A stretch of DNA of 64,000 bases from Serratia marcescens (GCF_029846115.1 NZ_JARVZZ010000001.1:124001-188000); one strand, 5' to 3'; shown: positions 39,243 through 50,707, numbered from the stretch's first letter. The notes: generated by a model from the letters alone, not told the origin. Made by a program: numbers and translations.

Positions 39243-40889
39243 TTATTTCAGGCAGCTGGAGCACTGGCCGGCCTGGATCTTCTGGAAGAAGTCATTGCCT
39301 TTGTCATCCACCAGGATAAACGCCGGGAAATCCTCCACTTCGATTTTCCAGATCGCTTCCATGCCCAGCTCAGGATACTCCACGCACTCCAGGCTCTTGA
39401 TGCTCTGCTGCGCCAGCACTGCCGCCGGGCCGCCGATGCTGCCGAGATAGAAACCGCCGTGTTTGTGACAGGCATCCGTCACCTGCTGGCTGCGGTTGCC
39501 TTTCGCCAGCATGATCATGCTGCCGCCGTGGGACTGCAGCAGATCGACGTAAGAGTCCATACGCCCGGCGGTGGTTGGCCCCAGCGAACCGGACGCGTAG
39601 CCCTCCGGCGTTTTGGCCGGGCCGGCGTAGTAGATCGGGTGATCCTTGACGTACTGCGGCAGCCCTTCACCACGATCCAGACGCTCTTTCAGCTTGGCGT
39701 GCGCGATATCGCGGCCGACGATGATGGTGCCGCTCAGCGACAGACGGGTGGAAACCGGGTACTGCGACAGCTGTTTGAGGATCTCGGCCATCGGGCGGTT
39801 GAGATCGACTTTGATCGCTTCACCTTCCCCGGCCTGACGCAGCTCCTGAGGAATGAATTTACCCGGATTGTGCTCCAGTTTTTCCAGCCAGATGCCATCG
39901 CGGTTGATCTTGCCTTTGATGTTGCGGTCCGCCGAGCAGGAAACACCCATGCCGACCGGGCAGGACGCGCCGTGGCGCGGCAGACGCACCACGCGGATAT
40001 CGTGCGCGAAGTATTTGCCGCCGAACTGCGCGCCCAGACCCAGATTCTGCGCTTCTTGCAGCAGTTCCGCTTCGAGTTCCAGATCGCGGAACGCCTGGCC
40101 ATGCTCGTTGCCCTCGGTTGGCAGGCCATCGTAATACTTGGTCGAGGCCAGCTTGACGGTTTTCAGCGTCGCTTCCGCCGAGGTGCCGCCGATGACGAAC
40201 GCCACGTGGTACGGCGGGCAAGCCGCGGTGCCTAACGTACGCATCTTGTCGACCAGGTAGTTTTTCAGTTTGCCCGGCGACAGCAGCGCCTTGGTTTCCT
40301 GATACAGATAGGTTTTGTTGGCGGAACCGCCGCCCTTGGCGATGCACAGGAACTTGTACTCTTCGCCGTCCACGCTGTAGAGATCGATCTGCGCCGGCAG
40401 GTTGCTGCCGGTATTAACCTCTTTATACATATCCAGCGCGGCGTTCTGCGAATAGCGCAGGTTCTCTTCGATGTAGGTGTTGTACACCCCGCGCGACAAC
40501 GCCGCTTCATCGCCGCCGCCGGTCCAGACGCGCTGGCCCTTTTTGCCGACGATGATCGCCGTGCCGGTGTCCTGGCAGGTCGGTAAAATACCCTTGGCGG
40601 CGATTTCTGAGTTACGCAGAAATTGCAGCGCAACGTACTTGTCGTTTTCGCTGGCATCCGGATCGTCGAGGATATCGGCCACCTGCTGCTGGTGCGCCGG
40701 GCGCAGCATGAACGAGGCGTCGTGGAACGCATGCTGGGCAAGCAGGGTTAACGCTTCAGGGGCAACTTTCAGAATTTCCTGGCCTTCAAATTCGCTCACG
40801 GAAACGTGGTCGCGGCTCAGCAGGTAGTATTCGGTATCGTCTTTCTTCAGCGGGAACGGATCTTGATAGTGGAACGGTTTATTCGACAT
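39243..40889 (-). CDS. fumA: Class I fumarate hydratase
   Basis: A 548-residue iron-sulfur fumarase, the length of E. coli FumA, interconverting fumarate and malate. The cluster cysteines are in PTCQDTGTA, a central CSADRNIKG segment and [10 protein letters not shown]. FumA and FumB are near-identical paralogues; FumA is chosen because it stands alone without the dcuB transporter gene. I start at [11 protein letters not shown] (40889) rather than the longer frame to 40958. A hairpin follows the stop. Confidence 0.9.
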   Translation of the reverse strand: MSNKPFHYQDPFPLKKDDTEYYLLSRDHVSVSEFEGQEILKVAPEALTLLAQHAFHDASFMLRPAHQQQVADILDDPDASENDKYVALQFLRNSEIAAKGILPTCQDTGTAIIVGKKGQRVWTGGGDEAALSRGVYNTYIEENLRYSQNAALDMYKEVNTGSNLPAQIDLYSVDGEEYKFLCIAKGGGSANKTYLYQETKALLSPGKLKNYLVDKMRTLGTAACPPYHVAFVIGGTSAEATLKTVKLASTKYYDGLPTEGNEHGQAFRDLELEAELLQEAQNLGLGAQFGGKYFAHDIRVVRLPRHGASCPVGMGVSCSADRNIKGKINRDGIWLEKLEHNPGKFIPQELRQAGEGEAIKVDLNRPMAEILKQLSQYPVSTRLSLSGTIIVGRDIAHAKLKERLDRGEGLPQYVKDHPIYYAGPAKTPEGYASGSLGPTTAGRMDSYVDLLQSHGGSMIMLAKGNRSQQVTDACHKHGGFYLGSIGGPAAVLAQQSIKSLECVEYPELGMEAIWKIEVEDFPAFILVDDKGNDFFQKIQAGQCSSCLK

Positions 40890-41261
40890 TGATCTCTCAC
40901 TTGCAACATCAGCTGCGTTAAATTCACACTTGCGGCGCACGGCTCGGCGCCTTGTCAAAAAACTGCCTCCACCTTACGTATTTTTAATCAGTCAGTTATT
41001 GCGCCAAATCGCAAAATAACCGCTCTTTGCGTAAGGGGTTACCACAGGCGGCGTTTCAACCTTGCTCGGTGAGAACTGCGGGTACAGGCTCATCATGCAC
41101 GCTTTATTATCCCGCAGTTAACACATTGATTACAATCCATCGGCGGCGATCGCCTTATCAATGTGGCGAAAAACCGGCGCGCGGCGCCAAGAAAGCGTCG
41201 GATGCGGATTTAGGCCGGGGCATATTGTCAGCCGCCGCGCCATTGCTTAAGCTAGGCCGCA
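40890..41261. promoter_or_regulatory. Divergent fumA-sprT region, no gene seen
   Basis: This 372-base gap should carry both promoters. The frame starting at 41027 runs into sprT in another phase and has no protein-like pattern. I saw no clear operator. It marks the junction from the accessory molybdenum cluster and fumA into the second syntenic block. Confidence 0.45.
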
Positions 41262-41774
41262 ATGAACAAACCAAGAATCCCCATCGCGCTGCAACAAGCG
41301 GTGATGCGCTGCCTGCGAGAAAAGCTGCAGTTGGCACGCCGGCATTTTGCCGTCGAGTTCCCCGAACCCAGCATCGTCTATCAGCAACGCGGCACCAGCG
41401 CGGGCACCGCCTGGCTGCAAAGCTGGGAAATCCGCCTGAATCCGGTACTGCTGCTGGAAAACCAACAGCCGTTTATCGATGAAGTGGTGCCGCACGAGTT
41501 GGCGCACCTGCTGGTATTTCGCCAATTCGGCCGGGTGGCGCCGCACGGCCGCGAATGGCGCTGGATGATGGAAAGCGTGCTGCTGACCCCCGCCAGCCGC
41601 ACTCACCGCTTCGAAACCGCCTCGGTGCAAAGCAAAACCTTCCCCTACCGCTGCGGCTGCGGGCAGCACCAGCTCACCATTCGCCGCCATAACCGCGTGC
41701 TGCGCGGCGAAAGCGAGTACCGCTGCCGCCGGTGCGGCGAAAAACTGAAATTTCTCGCTAGCGAGAACCTTTAG
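41262..41774 (+). CDS. sprT: SprT family zinc metalloprotease-like protein
   Basis: A 170-residue SprT-like protein. The zinc-protease motif HELAH is in [11 protein letters not shown], and a C-terminal zinc-ribbon has the pairs CGCG and CRRCG. It matches E. coli SprT (165 residues). Eukaryotic relatives (Spartan) cut DNA-protein crosslinks; the bacterial role is not established. It begins the conserved sprT-endA-rsmE-gshB-yqgE-ruvX run. Confidence 0.93.
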   Translation: MNKPRIPIALQQAVMRCLREKLQLARRHFAVEFPEPSIVYQQRGTSAGTAWLQSWEIRLNPVLLLENQQPFIDEVVPHELAHLLVFRQFGRVAPHGREWRWMMESVLLTPASRTHRFETASVQSKTFPYRCGCGQHQLTIRRHNRVLRGESEYRCRRCGEKLKFLASENL

Positions 41775-41875
41775 TTAAACGATTTATACGTTAAAACAAG
41801 CAAATATCGCCATTTGCCACTGCCGGCAAGTTCCGTTACCCTGCCTGCTTTTCCAATTTTGAGCTGTTTTGGAAT

Positions 41876-42571
41876 ATGCTTCGCAGAATTTTGTTTATGG
41901 CGGTTTTCGCCGCAGGCGCCGTTCAGGCGCACGGCATCAATAACTTTTCTCAGGCCAAGGCGGCAGCGGCCAAGATTAACCAGGATGCGCCGGGCAGTTT
42001 TTACTGCGGCTGCCGCATCGACTGGCAAGGCAAGAAAGGCATCCCGGATCTCGCCGGCTGCGGCTATCAGGTGCGAAAAAATGCCCAGCGCGCGCAGCGC
42101 ATCGAGTGGGAACACGTGGTGCCGGCCTGGCAGTTCGGCCACCAGCTGCAGTGCTGGCAGGACGGCGGGCGCAAGAACTGTAACAAAGACGCCACCTATC
42201 GCCAGATAGAAACCGATCTGCACAACCTGCAGCCGGCGATTGGCGAAGTGAACGGCGACCGCAATAACTTCATGTACAGCCAATGGAACGGCGGCGCAGG
42301 CCAATACGGGCAATGCCCGATGAAGGTGGACTTCAAGCATAAACAGGCGGAGCCGCCCGCCCGCGCACGCGGCGCTATTGCCCGCACCTACTTCTACATG
42401 CGCGATCGCTACCAACTGCGGCTGTCACGCCAGCAAACCCAGCTGTTCGAGGTGTGGAACCGGCAATATCCGGTGAGCCAATGGGAATGTCAGCGTGAAG
42501 CACGTATCGCCAAGGTGCAGGGCAACCACAACCCCTATATTCAACAGGCTTGTCAGCAGCAGAAAAGCTAA
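41876..42571 (+). CDS. endA: Endonuclease I (periplasmic DNA-specific)
   Basis: A 231-residue EndA with a signal peptide ([18 protein letters not shown]). It makes double-strand breaks in DNA in the periplasm. The catalytic-site segment EWEHVVPAW is of the beta-beta-alpha metal type, and FYCGCRI, GCGYQ and conserved cysteines form the disulfides of this family. Length and position after sprT match E. coli. Confidence 0.96.
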   Translation: MLRRILFMAVFAAGAVQAHGINNFSQAKAAAAKINQDAPGSFYCGCRIDWQGKKGIPDLAGCGYQVRKNAQRAQRIEWEHVVPAWQFGHQLQCWQDGGRKNCNKDATYRQIETDLHNLQPAIGEVNGDRNNFMYSQWNGGAGQYGQCPMKVDFKHKQAEPPARARGAIARTYFYMRDRYQLRLSRQQTQLFEVWNRQYPVSQWECQREARIAKVQGNHNPYIQQACQQQKS

Positions 42572-42640
42572 CCTACTATAGCCTTTATCTTTCATGGCGC
42601 CGCCAACCCGCGGCGCCGTTTCGTCAGGATCAGACTACCC

Positions 42641-43372
42641 ATGCGCATACCCCGCATTTACCATCCGCAGCCGTTGACCGATCGGGCGGAGATCGCCCTG
42701 AGCGAAGACGCCGCCAACCACGTCGGGCGCGTGCTGCGCATGAGCGCCGGCCAGGCGCTGCAGCTGTTCGACGGCAGCAACCAGGTGTTCGACGCCGAGA
42801 TAGTCCGGGTGGACAAAAAGAGCGTGCTGGTGCGCCTCGGCGACGGCCGCGTGGATGACATCGAATCGCCGCTCAACCTGCATCTGGGCCAGGTCATCTC
42901 GCGCGGCGAGAAGATGGAGTTCACCATTCAGAAGTCCATCGAGCTGGGCGTCAACGTCATTACCCCGCTGTTTTCCGAGCGCTGCGGCGTCAAACTGGAC
43001 GGCGAGCGTCTGGCGAAGAAAATCCAGCAATGGCAAAAGATCGCCATCGCCGCCTGCGAACAGTGCGGCCGCAACCGCATTCCCGAAATCCGCGAGGCGA
43101 TGTCGCTGGAAGCCTGGTGCGCCGAGCAGGACGGCAGCCTGAAGCTCAACCTGCATCCGCGCGCCAGTCACAGCATCAACACCCTGCCGCAGCCGGTAGA
43201 CCGCGTCCGCCTGCTGATCGGCCCGGAAGGCGGTTTGTCCGCCGACGAAATCGCCATGACCACCGACCACGGATTTACTGATATTCTGTTGGGACCACGC
43301 GTTCTGCGTACCGAAACCACAGCGCTCACCGCCATTACCGCTCTGCAGGTCCGTTTCGGCGACCTGGGTTAA
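42641..43372 (+). CDS. rsmE: 16S rRNA (uracil1498-N3)-methyltransferase
   Basis: A 243-residue SPOUT-class methyltransferase that modifies U1498 of 16S rRNA. It has the N-terminal PUA-like domain (MRIPRIYHP...) and the knotted C-terminal domain with [13 protein letters not shown] and [15 protein letters not shown], the SAM-binding trefoil. The length matches E. coli RsmE. gshB follows after 10 bases, so the two are cotranscribed. Confidence 0.97.
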   Translation: MRIPRIYHPQPLTDRAEIALSEDAANHVGRVLRMSAGQALQLFDGSNQVFDAEIVRVDKKSVLVRLGDGRVDDIESPLNLHLGQVISRGEKMEFTIQKSIELGVNVITPLFSERCGVKLDGERLAKKIQQWQKIAIAACEQCGRNRIPEIREAMSLEAWCAEQDGSLKLNLHPRASHSINTLPQPVDRVRLLIGPEGGLSADEIAMTTDHGFTDILLGPRVLRTETTALTAITALQVRFGDLG

Positions 43373-43382
43373 AGGAGAAAAG

Positions 43383-44333
43383 ATGATTAAGCTCGGCATC
43401 GTGATGGACCCTATCGATTCCATCAACATCAAGAAAGACACCAGCTTCGCCATGCTGCTCGAAGCGCAGCGCCGCGGTTACGAATTGCACTACATGGAGA
43501 TGAACGATCTCTATCTGCACGCCGGTGACGGGCGCGCCCGCACCCGCCTGCTGAGCGTGAAGGAAGACAAGGAGAACTGGTTCAACTTCGGCGCCGAGCA
43601 GGATCTGGCGCTGCACGATCTGGACGTGATCCTGATGCGCAAGGATCCGCCGTTCGATACCGAATACATTTACGCGACCTACATTCTGGAGCGCGCCGAG
43701 GTCAAAGGCACGCTGGTGGTCAACAAGCCACAAAGCCTGCGCGACTGCAACGAGAAGCTGTTCACCGCCTGGTTCCCGGAACTGACGCCGGACACGCTGG
43801 TCAGCCGCAGCGCCGCGCACATCCGCAAATTCCACCAGCAGCACGGCGACGTCATCCTGAAGCCGCTGGACGGCATGGGCGGCGCGTCTATCTTCCGTGT
43901 GAAGCAGGACGATCCTAACCTGTCGGTGATCATCGAAACCCTGACCGAACACGGCAGCCGTTTCTGCATGGCGCAGAACTTCCTGCCGGCGATCAAGGAC
44001 GGCGACAAACGCATCCTGGTGGTGGACGGCGAGCCGGTGCCTTACTGCCTGGCGCGCATTCCGGCGCAGGGCGAGACCCGTGGCAACCTGGCGGCCGGCG
44101 GCCGCGGCGAAGCGCGTCCGCTGAGCGAGAGCGACTGGAAAATCGCCCGCGCCGTCGCGCCGACGCTGAAAGAGAAAGGGCTGATCTTCGTCGGCCTGGA
44201 CGTGATCGGCGATCGCCTGACCGAGATCAACGTGACCAGCCCAACCTGCGCGCGCGAAATTGAGGCGGCATTCCCCATCTCGATTACCGGCATGCTGATG
44301 GACGCGATTGAAAAGCGCCTGGCGGCGAAGTAA
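43383..44333 (+). CDS. gshB: Glutathione synthetase
   Basis: A 316-residue ATP-grasp enzyme that adds glycine to gamma-glutamylcysteine, the last step of glutathione synthesis. Conserved parts are the N-terminal GIVMDPI, the nucleotide-binding PLDGMGGASIF and the metal-site segment TEINVTSPTC. The length matches the E. coli enzyme. A GC-rich stem (GCGGGCGGC/GCCGCCCGC, about 44342-44360) follows the stop. Confidence 0.97.
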   Translation: MIKLGIVMDPIDSINIKKDTSFAMLLEAQRRGYELHYMEMNDLYLHAGDGRARTRLLSVKEDKENWFNFGAEQDLALHDLDVILMRKDPPFDTEYIYATYILERAEVKGTLVVNKPQSLRDCNEKLFTAWFPELTPDTLVSRSAAHIRKFHQQHGDVILKPLDGMGGASIFRVKQDDPNLSVIIETLTEHGSRFCMAQNFLPAIKDGDKRILVVDGEPVPYCLARIPAQGETRGNLAAGGRGEARPLSESDWKIARAVAPTLKEKGLIFVGLDVIGDRLTEINVTSPTCAREIEAAFPISITGMLMDAIEKRLAAK

Positions 44334-44477
44334 TGCGCATGCGGGCGGCAAGCCGCCCGCTATCCAGCATAGCGCCCGCCAAAGCGCGCCTTTGCACGCG
44401 GCTTGAAAGGCAGCGGGTATAGCCGCATACTGTCGGCTGTTTATTTTCTCACCCATTGATTACCTTATACTAACGCC

Positions 44478-45041
44478 ATGAATTTACAGCACCATTTTCT
44501 GATCGCCATGCCCACCCTGCAGGATCCTCGCTTCAAGCGCTCGGTGATTTACGTCTGCGAGCATAACGAAGAAGGCGCCATGGGTTTGGTGATCAATAAA
44601 CCGGTGGAGCAGTTCACGGTAGCCACGGTACTGAGCAAGCTGAAGATCATGCCACCTGCGCGCGATCCGGCCATCAGCCTGGACAAGCCGGTGTTCGCCG
44701 GCGGCCCGCTGGCGGACGATCGCGGGTTTATCCTGCATACGCCGCGCCACGGCTTCGGCGCCAGCATTCAAATCTCCCCCAACACCATGATCACCACCTC
44801 GAAAGACGTGCTGGAAACGCTCGGCACCCCGGAACAACCGGACGACGTGCTGGTGGCGCTGGGTTATGCGGGTTGGGAAAAGGGCCAGCTGGAGCAGGAG
44901 GTGTTGGATAACGCCTGGCTGACCATCGAAGCCAACACCGACATTCTGTTCCGCACGCCGATCGCCAGCCGTTGGCGCGAGGCGGGGAACCTCCTGGGTA
45001 TCGACATTCGCAGCATCGCCAACCACGCAGGACACGCCTGA
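44478..45041 (+). CDS. yqgE: UPF0301/AlgH family protein YqgE
   Basis: A 187-residue AlgH-family protein ([14 protein letters not shown]..., FAGGPL, LGYAGW). The biochemical role is unknown, though AlgH affects alginate regulation in Pseudomonas. It is in its conserved position before ruvX, whose start overlaps its stop (TGATG), suggesting coupling. Confidence 0.94.
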   Translation: MNLQHHFLIAMPTLQDPRFKRSVIYVCEHNEEGAMGLVINKPVEQFTVATVLSKLKIMPPARDPAISLDKPVFAGGPLADDRGFILHTPRHGFGASIQISPNTMITTSKDVLETLGTPEQPDDVLVALGYAGWEKGQLEQEVLDNAWLTIEANTDILFRTPIASRWREAGNLLGIDIRSIANHAGHA

Positions 45042-45463
45042 TGAGCAACCGCACCATTATCGCCTTCGACTTCGGCACCAAAAGCATCGGCGCGGCCGTC
45101 GGCCAGGAGTTGACCGGCAGCGCCCGCGCCCTGCCGGCTTTCAAAGCGCAGGACGGCTCGCCGGACTGGCTGAAAATCGAAAAGCTGCTGAAGGAGTGGC
45201 AGCCGGATCTGGTGGTGGTCGGCCTGCCGCTGAACATGGACGGCACCGAACAACCGGTGACCGCCCAGGCGCGCAAGTTCGCCAACCGCCTGCACGGCCG
45301 CTTCGGCATCCAGATCGATCTGCATGACGAGCGCCTGAGCACCGTGGAAGCGCGCGCCAACCTGTTCGATCGCGGCGGCTTCCGCGCGCTCGACAAAGGC
45401 AGCGTGGACTCCGCCTCTGCGGTGGTGATCCTCGAAAGCTGGTTCGAACGGCAGTTGGGTTAA
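45041..45463 (+). CDS. ruvX: Putative pre-16S rRNA nuclease RuvX (YqgF)
   Basis: A 140-residue RNase H-like protein needed for 5' maturation of 16S rRNA in E. coli and also similar to RuvC resolvases. The first catalytic aspartate is in [10 protein letters not shown]; later acidic residues are in DERLST and DSASAV. I start at 45041; the frame upstream to 44972 is inside yqgE. Its last 4 bases overlap the convergent yggR. Confidence 0.95.
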   Translation: MSNRTIIAFDFGTKSIGAAVGQELTGSARALPAFKAQDGSPDWLKIEKLLKEWQPDLVVVGLPLNMDGTEQPVTAQARKFANRLHGRFGIQIDLHDERLSTVEARANLFDRGGFRALDKGSVDSASAVVILESWFERQLG

Positions 45464-46482
45464 TCCCCCGTTCCCTCCCCCGCACACTCCCCCAACACGC
45501 CGGCGTCGATCCGCTGCTGCAAACCTTGCTCAAAGGTTTGCATGCCGGACTGCGCGCCGGTTTGCAACACGCTCGCCAACTGATGGGTTTTTCCTTCGCG
45601 GATCAGGTTGCTGACCGCCGCCGTCGCCGTCAGCACCTCAAAGATTGCCACTCGCCCGCCGCCGGGCCGCCTCATCAGCTTTTGCGCGATCACCGCCTGC
45701 AGGCTGCCGGCCAGTTGGGCGCGCACATAGGGTTTCTCTTCCGCCGGAAACACGTCCACCAGCCGTTCCACCGCCTGCGGCGCGCTGCGGGTGTGCAGCG
45801 TCGCCAGCACCAGATGCCCGGTCTCCGCCGCGGTGAGCGCCAGCCGGATGGTGGCGATATCGCGCAGCTCACCCAGCAGGATCACATCCGGATCTTCACG
45901 CAGCGCGGCGCGCAACGCCGCATCGAAGCTGTGAGTGTCGCGGCCGATCTCCCGCTGCTGGATCAGCGAACGTCGGCTGCGGTGCAGGAATTCGATCGGA
46001 TCCTCCAGCGTCAAAATGTGCCGCGGCTGGTGCCGGTTGATCTCGTCGATCATCGCCGCCAGCGTGGTGGACTTGCCGCTGCCGGTGGCACCAGTGACCA
46101 GGAGAAGCCCATCGTCGCGCCGCAGCAGCGCCGATACGATGGCCGGCGCCGCCAGCTCGGCAAGCGAAGGCGCCTGCCCGGCGACACGCCGCAATGCGAG
46201 AGACATCCCCACGTTTTGCTGAAAAACGTTGGCCCGCAGTCGCTCCCCACCCGGCCTGTGCAGTGCCAGATCGACCTGCCCCAGCCGCAGCAGGCTCTCG
46301 CGCTGCTGCGCATTCAGCAATCCGTCGCAGAGGGTCTGCACGCCTTGCGCCGTCAGCATTGGCACCGCTGCCAGCGGGTGCAGTTCGCCGTCGATGCGCA
46401 ACATCGGCGGATGGCCGGCACAAAGGTGCAGATCGGAAGCGTTATGCTTTACACTAAGGGCCACGAATTCATCGATATCCAT
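45460..46482 (-). CDS. yggR: PilT-type twitching ATPase YggR
   Basis: A 340-residue GspE/PilT-family hexameric ATPase: Walker [12 protein letters not shown], Asp box [10 protein letters not shown], Walker [10 protein letters not shown] and His box HLVLATLHT. PilT retracts type IV pili; YggR in E. coli sits in the same place with no pilus genes near, and its function is not established. I start at [10 protein letters not shown] (46482); an upstream ATG adds six residues. It is divergent from yggS by 20 bases, so their promoters overlap each other's 5' ends. Confidence 0.9.
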   Translation of the reverse strand: MDIDEFVALSVKHNASDLHLCAGHPPMLRIDGELHPLAAVPMLTAQGVQTLCDGLLNAQQRESLLRLGQVDLALHRPGGERLRANVFQQNVGMSLALRRVAGQAPSLAELAAPAIVSALLRRDDGLLLVTGATGSGKSTTLAAMIDEINRHQPRHILTLEDPIEFLHRSRRSLIQQREIGRDTHSFDAALRAALREDPDVILLGELRDIATIRLALTAAETGHLVLATLHTRSAPQAVERLVDVFPAEEKPYVRAQLAGSLQAVIAQKLMRRPGGGRVAIFEVLTATAAVSNLIREGKTHQLASVLQTGAQSGMQTFEQGLQQRIDAGVLGECAGEGTGD

Positions 46483-46502
46483 ATCACTCTCCTGGGTCAA
46501 TA

Positions 46503-47210
46503 ATGAGCACTATCCAACAGAACCTGCAGGATGTCAGAAACCGCATCGCGGCCGCCGCGCAAAACTGCGCGCGGGCGCCAGAAGAAGTTGCCCTGCTTGC
46601 AGTCAGCAAAACCAAACCTGTGGCGGCGATCGAAGAAGCCATCGCCGCCGGCCAACGCGCCTTCGGCGAGAACTACGTGCAGGAAGGGGTAGACAAGATC
46701 CGGCATTTCGCCGAGTCTTCGCAGGGCGGCGAGTTGGTGTGGCACTTTATCGGCCCGCTGCAATCCAATAAGAGTCGGCTGGTGGCGGAACACTTCGCCT
46801 GGTGCCATACCGTAGATCGGCTGCGCATCGCCCAGCGCCTGAGCGATCAGCGCCCGGTCGACATGCCGCCGCTCAACGTGCTGATTCAAATCAACATCAG
46901 CGACGAGCAAAGCAAATCCGGCATCGCGCTGGCCGAGCTGCCGGCGCTGGCGGAAGCGATTGCCGCACTACCGAACCTGACGCTGCGCGGCCTGATGGCC
47001 ATTCCGGCGCCGGAAGCGGATTACCAGCGGCAGCTGGCGGTATTCAGCCGGATGAACGACGCCTTTCTCGCCCTGCGTCAGCGTTATCCGCAGGCCGATA
47101 CGCTATCGATGGGCATGACGGACGATATGGCGGCGGCGATCGCCGCAGGCAGCACACTGGTGCGCATTGGCACCGCAATTTTTGGCGCCCGCGACTACTC
47201 GCAGGCCTGA
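46503..47210 (+). CDS. yggS: Pyridoxal 5'-phosphate homeostasis protein YggS (PLPBP)
   Basis: A 235-residue fold-type III PLP-binding protein that carries and buffers PLP and affects amino-acid and keto-acid balance. The PLP lysine is in LLAVSKTKP (residue about 36), and the C-terminal phosphate-binding GMTDDMAAAI and GTAIFGAR are present. It begins a likely operon yggS-proC-yggT-yggU-rdgB-hemW. Placing proC, a PLP-linked proline gene partner, next to it is common in bacteria. Confidence 0.95.
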   Translation: MSTIQQNLQDVRNRIAAAAQNCARAPEEVALLAVSKTKPVAAIEEAIAAGQRAFGENYVQEGVDKIRHFAESSQGGELVWHFIGPLQSNKSRLVAEHFAWCHTVDRLRIAQRLSDQRPVDMPPLNVLIQINISDEQSKSGIALAELPALAEAIAALPNLTLRGLMAIPAPEADYQRQLAVFSRMNDAFLALRQRYPQADTLSMGMTDDMAAAIAAGSTLVRIGTAIFGARDYSQA

Positions 47211-47229
47211 CAAACAGACGAGGGATTTG

Positions 47230-48051
47230 ATGCAATATCGCAAGATTACCTTTATCGGCGCCGGCAACATGGCGCGTGCAATCATCGCCGGCCTGGTGGC
47301 GGGCGGCTATCCGGCCAAATCCATCAGCGTCTGCGCCCCTTCACCGAAAAACCGTGACGCGCTGGCGGCGGACTACGGCATCGTCAGCAGCGGCGACAAC
47401 GTCGCCTGCGCGCGCGAGGCCGACGTAGTGGTGCTGGCGGTCAAACCGCAGCTGATGGCCGACGTTTGCCAACCACTGCGCGAGCAGGTCGATTTCGGCG
47501 GCAAACTGGTGCTGTCGATCGCCGCCGGCATTCAGGTCAGCCGTTTCTATCAGCTGCTCGGCGACAAGCTGAACATCGTGCGTATCATGCCCAACACCCC
47601 GTCGCTGGTCGGCAAGGGCATGAGCGGATTGTACGCGCCGGCGCAGGTCAGCCGGCAGGATCGCGATTACACCGGCGATTTAATGGCATCGGTCGGTAAA
47701 GTTTGCTGGGTCGATGACGAAAATGGCATCAACGGCGTGATCGCCGCCGCGGGCAGCGCCCCGGCCTATTTCTTCCTGTTTATGGAAGCGATGCAAAAAG
47801 AGGCCGAACGCATGGGCTTCGACAGCCAGACCGCGCGCGATCTGGTGCAGCAGGCTGCTTCCGGCGCCGCCGCCTTGGTAGAAGCCAACCCGGATACGCC
47901 GCTGGGCACGCTGCGCGAGCAGGTCACCTCCAAAGGCGGCACCACCGCCGAAGCGCTGCGGGTGTTCAACGAACGCCAGTTGCCGGAAACCGTGGCACAA
48001 GCGATGCAGGCCGCCGTTGCCCGCGCCCAAGAGATGGAAAAATTATTTTAA
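47230..48051 (+). CDS. proC: Pyrroline-5-carboxylate reductase
   Basis: A 273-residue ProC that reduces pyrroline-5-carboxylate to proline with NADPH. The Rossmann motif FIGAGNMARAI opens the protein; the C-terminal family segment TSKGGTTAEALRVF is intact. I start at MQYRKITFIG (47230); the longer frame to 47167 lies inside yggS. E. coli keeps proC elsewhere; the yggS-proC neighbourhood here is the more usual bacterial arrangement. Confidence 0.96.
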   Translation: MQYRKITFIGAGNMARAIIAGLVAGGYPAKSISVCAPSPKNRDALAADYGIVSSGDNVACAREADVVVLAVKPQLMADVCQPLREQVDFGGKLVLSIAAGIQVSRFYQLLGDKLNIVRIMPNTPSLVGKGMSGLYAPAQVSRQDRDYTGDLMASVGKVCWVDDENGINGVIAAAGSAPAYFFLFMEAMQKEAERMGFDSQTARDLVQQAASGAAALVEANPDTPLGTLREQVTSKGGTTAEALRVFNERQLPETVAQAMQAAVARAQEMEKLF

Positions 48052-48082
48052 ATAACCATGAGTTAAGGAGAAGGACCACTTC

Positions 48083-48637
48083 ATGCTAACGCTGACTTTC
48101 CTGGTCAAGACCGTTATTGATCTGTACGTGATGGTGCTGTTGCTGCGCATTTGGATGCAATGGACGCGCACCGATTTTTACAACCCGTTCTCGCAGTTTG
48201 TGGTGAAGATCACTCAGCCGGTCGTCGGCCCGCTGCGCCGCATCATCCCGTCGCTGGGGCCTATCGACAGCGCTTCGCTGTTGCTGGCGTTCCTGCTGAT
48301 GACCATCAAGTACCCGCTGCTGCTGTTGATCCAGGGCGGCGCGATATCGCTCAGCCCCTATAACCTGCTGTTCGGCCTGATCTCGCTGGTGAAGTCTGCC
48401 GGCTACCTGATCTTCTGGGTGATGATCATTCGTGCGCTGATGAGCTGGATCAGTCAGGGCCGCAGCCCGATCGACTACGTGATGTACCAGCTGACCGAAC
48501 CCTTGATGGCGCCGATCCGTCGCATCATCCCGGCGATGGGCGGCATCGACTTTTCCGCCATGGTGGTGATCCTGATCCTCTATCTGATCAACTACCTGGG
48601 CATGGATCTGTTCGGCGAGATCTGGTTCCTGCTGTGA
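48083..48637 (+). CDS. yggT: YggT family inner-membrane protein
   Basis: A 184-residue membrane protein made of two YGGT repeats, each with a pair of hydrophobic segments and an RRIIPxxGxID motif ([11 protein letters not shown] and [11 protein letters not shown]). Family members are linked to osmotic tolerance and cell division or membrane organisation; the E. coli role is not firmly known. It is in the yggS operon; the stop overlaps the yggU start (GTGA). Confidence 0.92.
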   Translation: MLTLTFLVKTVIDLYVMVLLLRIWMQWTRTDFYNPFSQFVVKITQPVVGPLRRIIPSLGPIDSASLLLAFLLMTIKYPLLLLIQGGAISLSPYNLLFGLISLVKSAGYLIFWVMIIRALMSWISQGRSPIDYVMYQLTEPLMAPIRRIIPAMGGIDFSAMVVILILYLINYLGMDLFGEIWFLL

Positions 48638-48924
48638 GTGCAGTCACTCCGGTGCTGGACGGGCTGGCGATCAGGCTATATATTCAGCCGAAAGCCAGCC
48701 GCGACCAAATTATCGGCTTGCATGGCGACGAACTGAAAGTCGCCATCACCGCCCCGCCGGTCGACGGCCAAGCCAACGCCCATTTGATCAAGTTTATCGC
48801 CAAGCAGTTCAAAGTGGCGAAAAGCAACGTCACCATCGAGAAAGGCGAACTGGGGCGGCATAAACAGTTACGCATCGTGAATCCGCAACAGATCCCCGCC
48901 GTGGTCGCGGCGCTCATCGAATAA
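48634..48924 (+). CDS. yggU: DUF167 family protein YggU
   Basis: A 96-residue member of UPF0235/DUF167. The conserved core is [23 protein letters not shown] and [12 protein letters not shown]. Function unknown. It starts at GTG overlapping the yggT stop by 4 bases, matching the start expected from the family (SAVTPVLDG). It is in the yggS-hemW operon. Confidence 0.93.
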   Translation: MSAVTPVLDGLAIRLYIQPKASRDQIIGLHGDELKVAITAPPVDGQANAHLIKFIAKQFKVAKSNVTIEKGELGRHKQLRIVNPQQIPAVVAALIE

Positions 48925-48941
48925 TTTTCAAGGTAGTCATT

Positions 48942-49535
48942 ATGCAAAAAGTCGTTCTTGCCACCGGTAACCCGGGCAAAGTGCGCGAACTCGCCGACCT
49001 GTTGGCCGATTTCGGCCTGGACGTGGTCGCGCAAACCGATCTGGGCGTGGAATCCGCCGAAGAAACCGGGCTGACGTTTATCGAAAACGCCATTCTGAAA
49101 GCGCGCCATGCGGCACAGGTCACCGGCCTGCCGGCGATCGCCGACGACTCCGGCCTGGCGGTCGACGCGCTGGGCGGCGCGCCGGGCATCTACTCCGCAC
49201 GCTATGCCGGTGAAGACGCCGACGATCGGCAGAACCTCGACAAGCTGCTGGCGGCGCTGAAAGGCGTAGCGCCGGGCCGGCGCGGCGCGCAATTCCACTG
49301 CGTGCTGGTCTATCTGCGCCATGCAGAAGATCCGACGCCGCTGGTGTTCCACGGCAGCTGGGCCGGCGAAATCACCGAGCAGGCCGCCGGCGAAGGCGGC
49401 TTCGGTTACGATCCTGTCTTCTACGTGCCGGAGCTGGGCCGCACCGCCGCCGAGCTGAGCCGCGACGAGAAGCGGGCGATGTCGCACCGCGGCAAAGCGC
49501 TGACGCTGATGTTGGAAGCCATGCGCAATGCTTAA
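48942..49535 (+). CDS. rdgB: dITP/XTP pyrophosphatase RdgB
   Basis: A 197-residue Ham1/ITPase-family enzyme that hydrolyses dITP and XTP so that damaged purines are not built into DNA. Conserved parts: the N-terminal [26 protein letters not shown] with catalytic aspartates, [11 protein letters not shown] and MSHRGKAL. The length is that of E. coli RdgB. hemW starts 8 bases before its end. Confidence 0.97.
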   Translation: MQKVVLATGNPGKVRELADLLADFGLDVVAQTDLGVESAEETGLTFIENAILKARHAAQVTGLPAIADDSGLAVDALGGAPGIYSARYAGEDADDRQNLDKLLAALKGVAPGRRGAQFHCVLVYLRHAEDPTPLVFHGSWAGEITEQAAGEGGFGYDPVFYVPELGRTAAELSRDEKRAMSHRGKALTLMLEAMRNA

Positions 49536-50670
49536 GCTGCCCCCGCTGAGTCTCTACATTCACATCCCGTGGTGCGTGCAGAAATGCCCGTACTGCGACT
49601 TCAACTCCCATGCGCTGAAGGGTGACGTGCCGCATCAGGAGTATGTCGATCATCTGTTGGCGGATCTGGATGCCGATCTGCCGCTGGCCGGCGGCCGGGA
49701 GATAAGCACCATCTTCATCGGCGGCGGCACCCCCAGCCTGCTGAGCGCCGAGGCGATGCAAGCCTTGCTGGACGGCGTGCGGGCGCGCATTCGCGTCGCC
49801 GACGACGCCGAAATCACCATGGAGGCCAACCCCGGCACCGTGGAGGCCGATCGCTTCAACGGCTACCAGCGCGCCGGCGTCAACCGCATCTCCATCGGAG
49901 TGCAAAGCTTCAGCGCCGAGAAGCTGACCCGCTTAGGGCGCATCCACGGCCCGGAAGAGGCCAAGCGCGCGGCGACGCTGGCGACCGGTCTTGGCCTACG
50001 CAGCTTTAACCTCGATCTGATGCACGGCCTGCCGGATCAGTCGCTGGAAGAGGCGCTGGACGATCTGCGCCAGGCTATCGCCCTCAATCCGCCGCACCTG
50101 TCGTGGTATCAGCTGACCATCGAGCCGAACACCCTGTTCAGCTCGCGCCCGCCGGTTTTGCCGGACGACGACGCGCTGTGGGATATCTTCGAACGCGGCC
50201 ACCAGCTGCTGAGCGCCGCCGGCTATCAACAGTATGAAACCTCGGCCTACGCCAAGCCGGGCTTCCAATGCCAGCACAACCTCAACTACTGGCGCTTCGG
50301 CGACTACCTGGGGATCGGCTGCGGCGCGCACGGCAAGGTGACCTTCAGCGACGGGCGCATCCTGCGCACCGCCAAGACCAAGCACCCGCGCGGCTTTATG
50401 CGCGGCGACTACATGGACAAGCAGCATGAGGTGGCGGCGGCGGATCGGCCGTTCGAATTCTTCATGAACCGCTTCCGCCTGTTGGAAGCCGCGCCGCGCG
50501 CCGACTTCGTCAACTACACCGGGCTGGCGGAAAGCGTCATTCGCCCACAGCTGGACGAAGCGCTGGCCAAAGGCTATCTGGAAGAAACCGCGGAGCACTG
50601 GCAGATCACCGAGAAGGGCAAACTGTTCCTCAACTCGCTGCTGGAACTGTTCCTGGCGGACGACGAGTAA
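49528..50670 (+). CDS. hemW: Radical SAM haem chaperone HemW
   Basis: A 380-residue radical-SAM protein once annotated as oxygen-independent coproporphyrinogen oxidase. It binds haem and inserts it into respiratory proteins. The [4Fe-4S]/SAM site is [14 protein letters not shown] (C-x3-C-x2-C, as in HemW rather than the extra-cysteine HemN); the GGGTPSLL motif follows. The stop is followed at once by a terminator. It overlaps rdgB by 8 bases, ending the operon. Confidence 0.95.
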   Translation: MLKLPPLSLYIHIPWCVQKCPYCDFNSHALKGDVPHQEYVDHLLADLDADLPLAGGREISTIFIGGGTPSLLSAEAMQALLDGVRARIRVADDAEITMEANPGTVEADRFNGYQRAGVNRISIGVQSFSAEKLTRLGRIHGPEEAKRAATLATGLGLRSFNLDLMHGLPDQSLEEALDDLRQAIALNPPHLSWYQLTIEPNTLFSSRPPVLPDDDALWDIFERGHQLLSAAGYQQYETSAYAKPGFQCQHNLNYWRFGDYLGIGCGAHGKVTFSDGRILRTAKTKHPRGFMRGDYMDKQHEVAAADRPFEFFMNRFRLLEAAPRADFVNYTGLAESVIRPQLDEALAKGYLEETAEHWQITEKGKLFLNSLLELFLADDE

Positions 50671-50700
50671 AAAAAAGCGCTGAATAATCAGCGCTTTTTT
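50671..50700. terminator. Bidirectional terminator hemW / DUF29 gene
   Basis: The stem AGCGCTGA-ATAA-TCAGCGCT is flanked by A6 and T6 runs, so it can stop transcripts from both directions. Confidence 0.93.
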
Positions 50701-50707
50701 ATTGGTG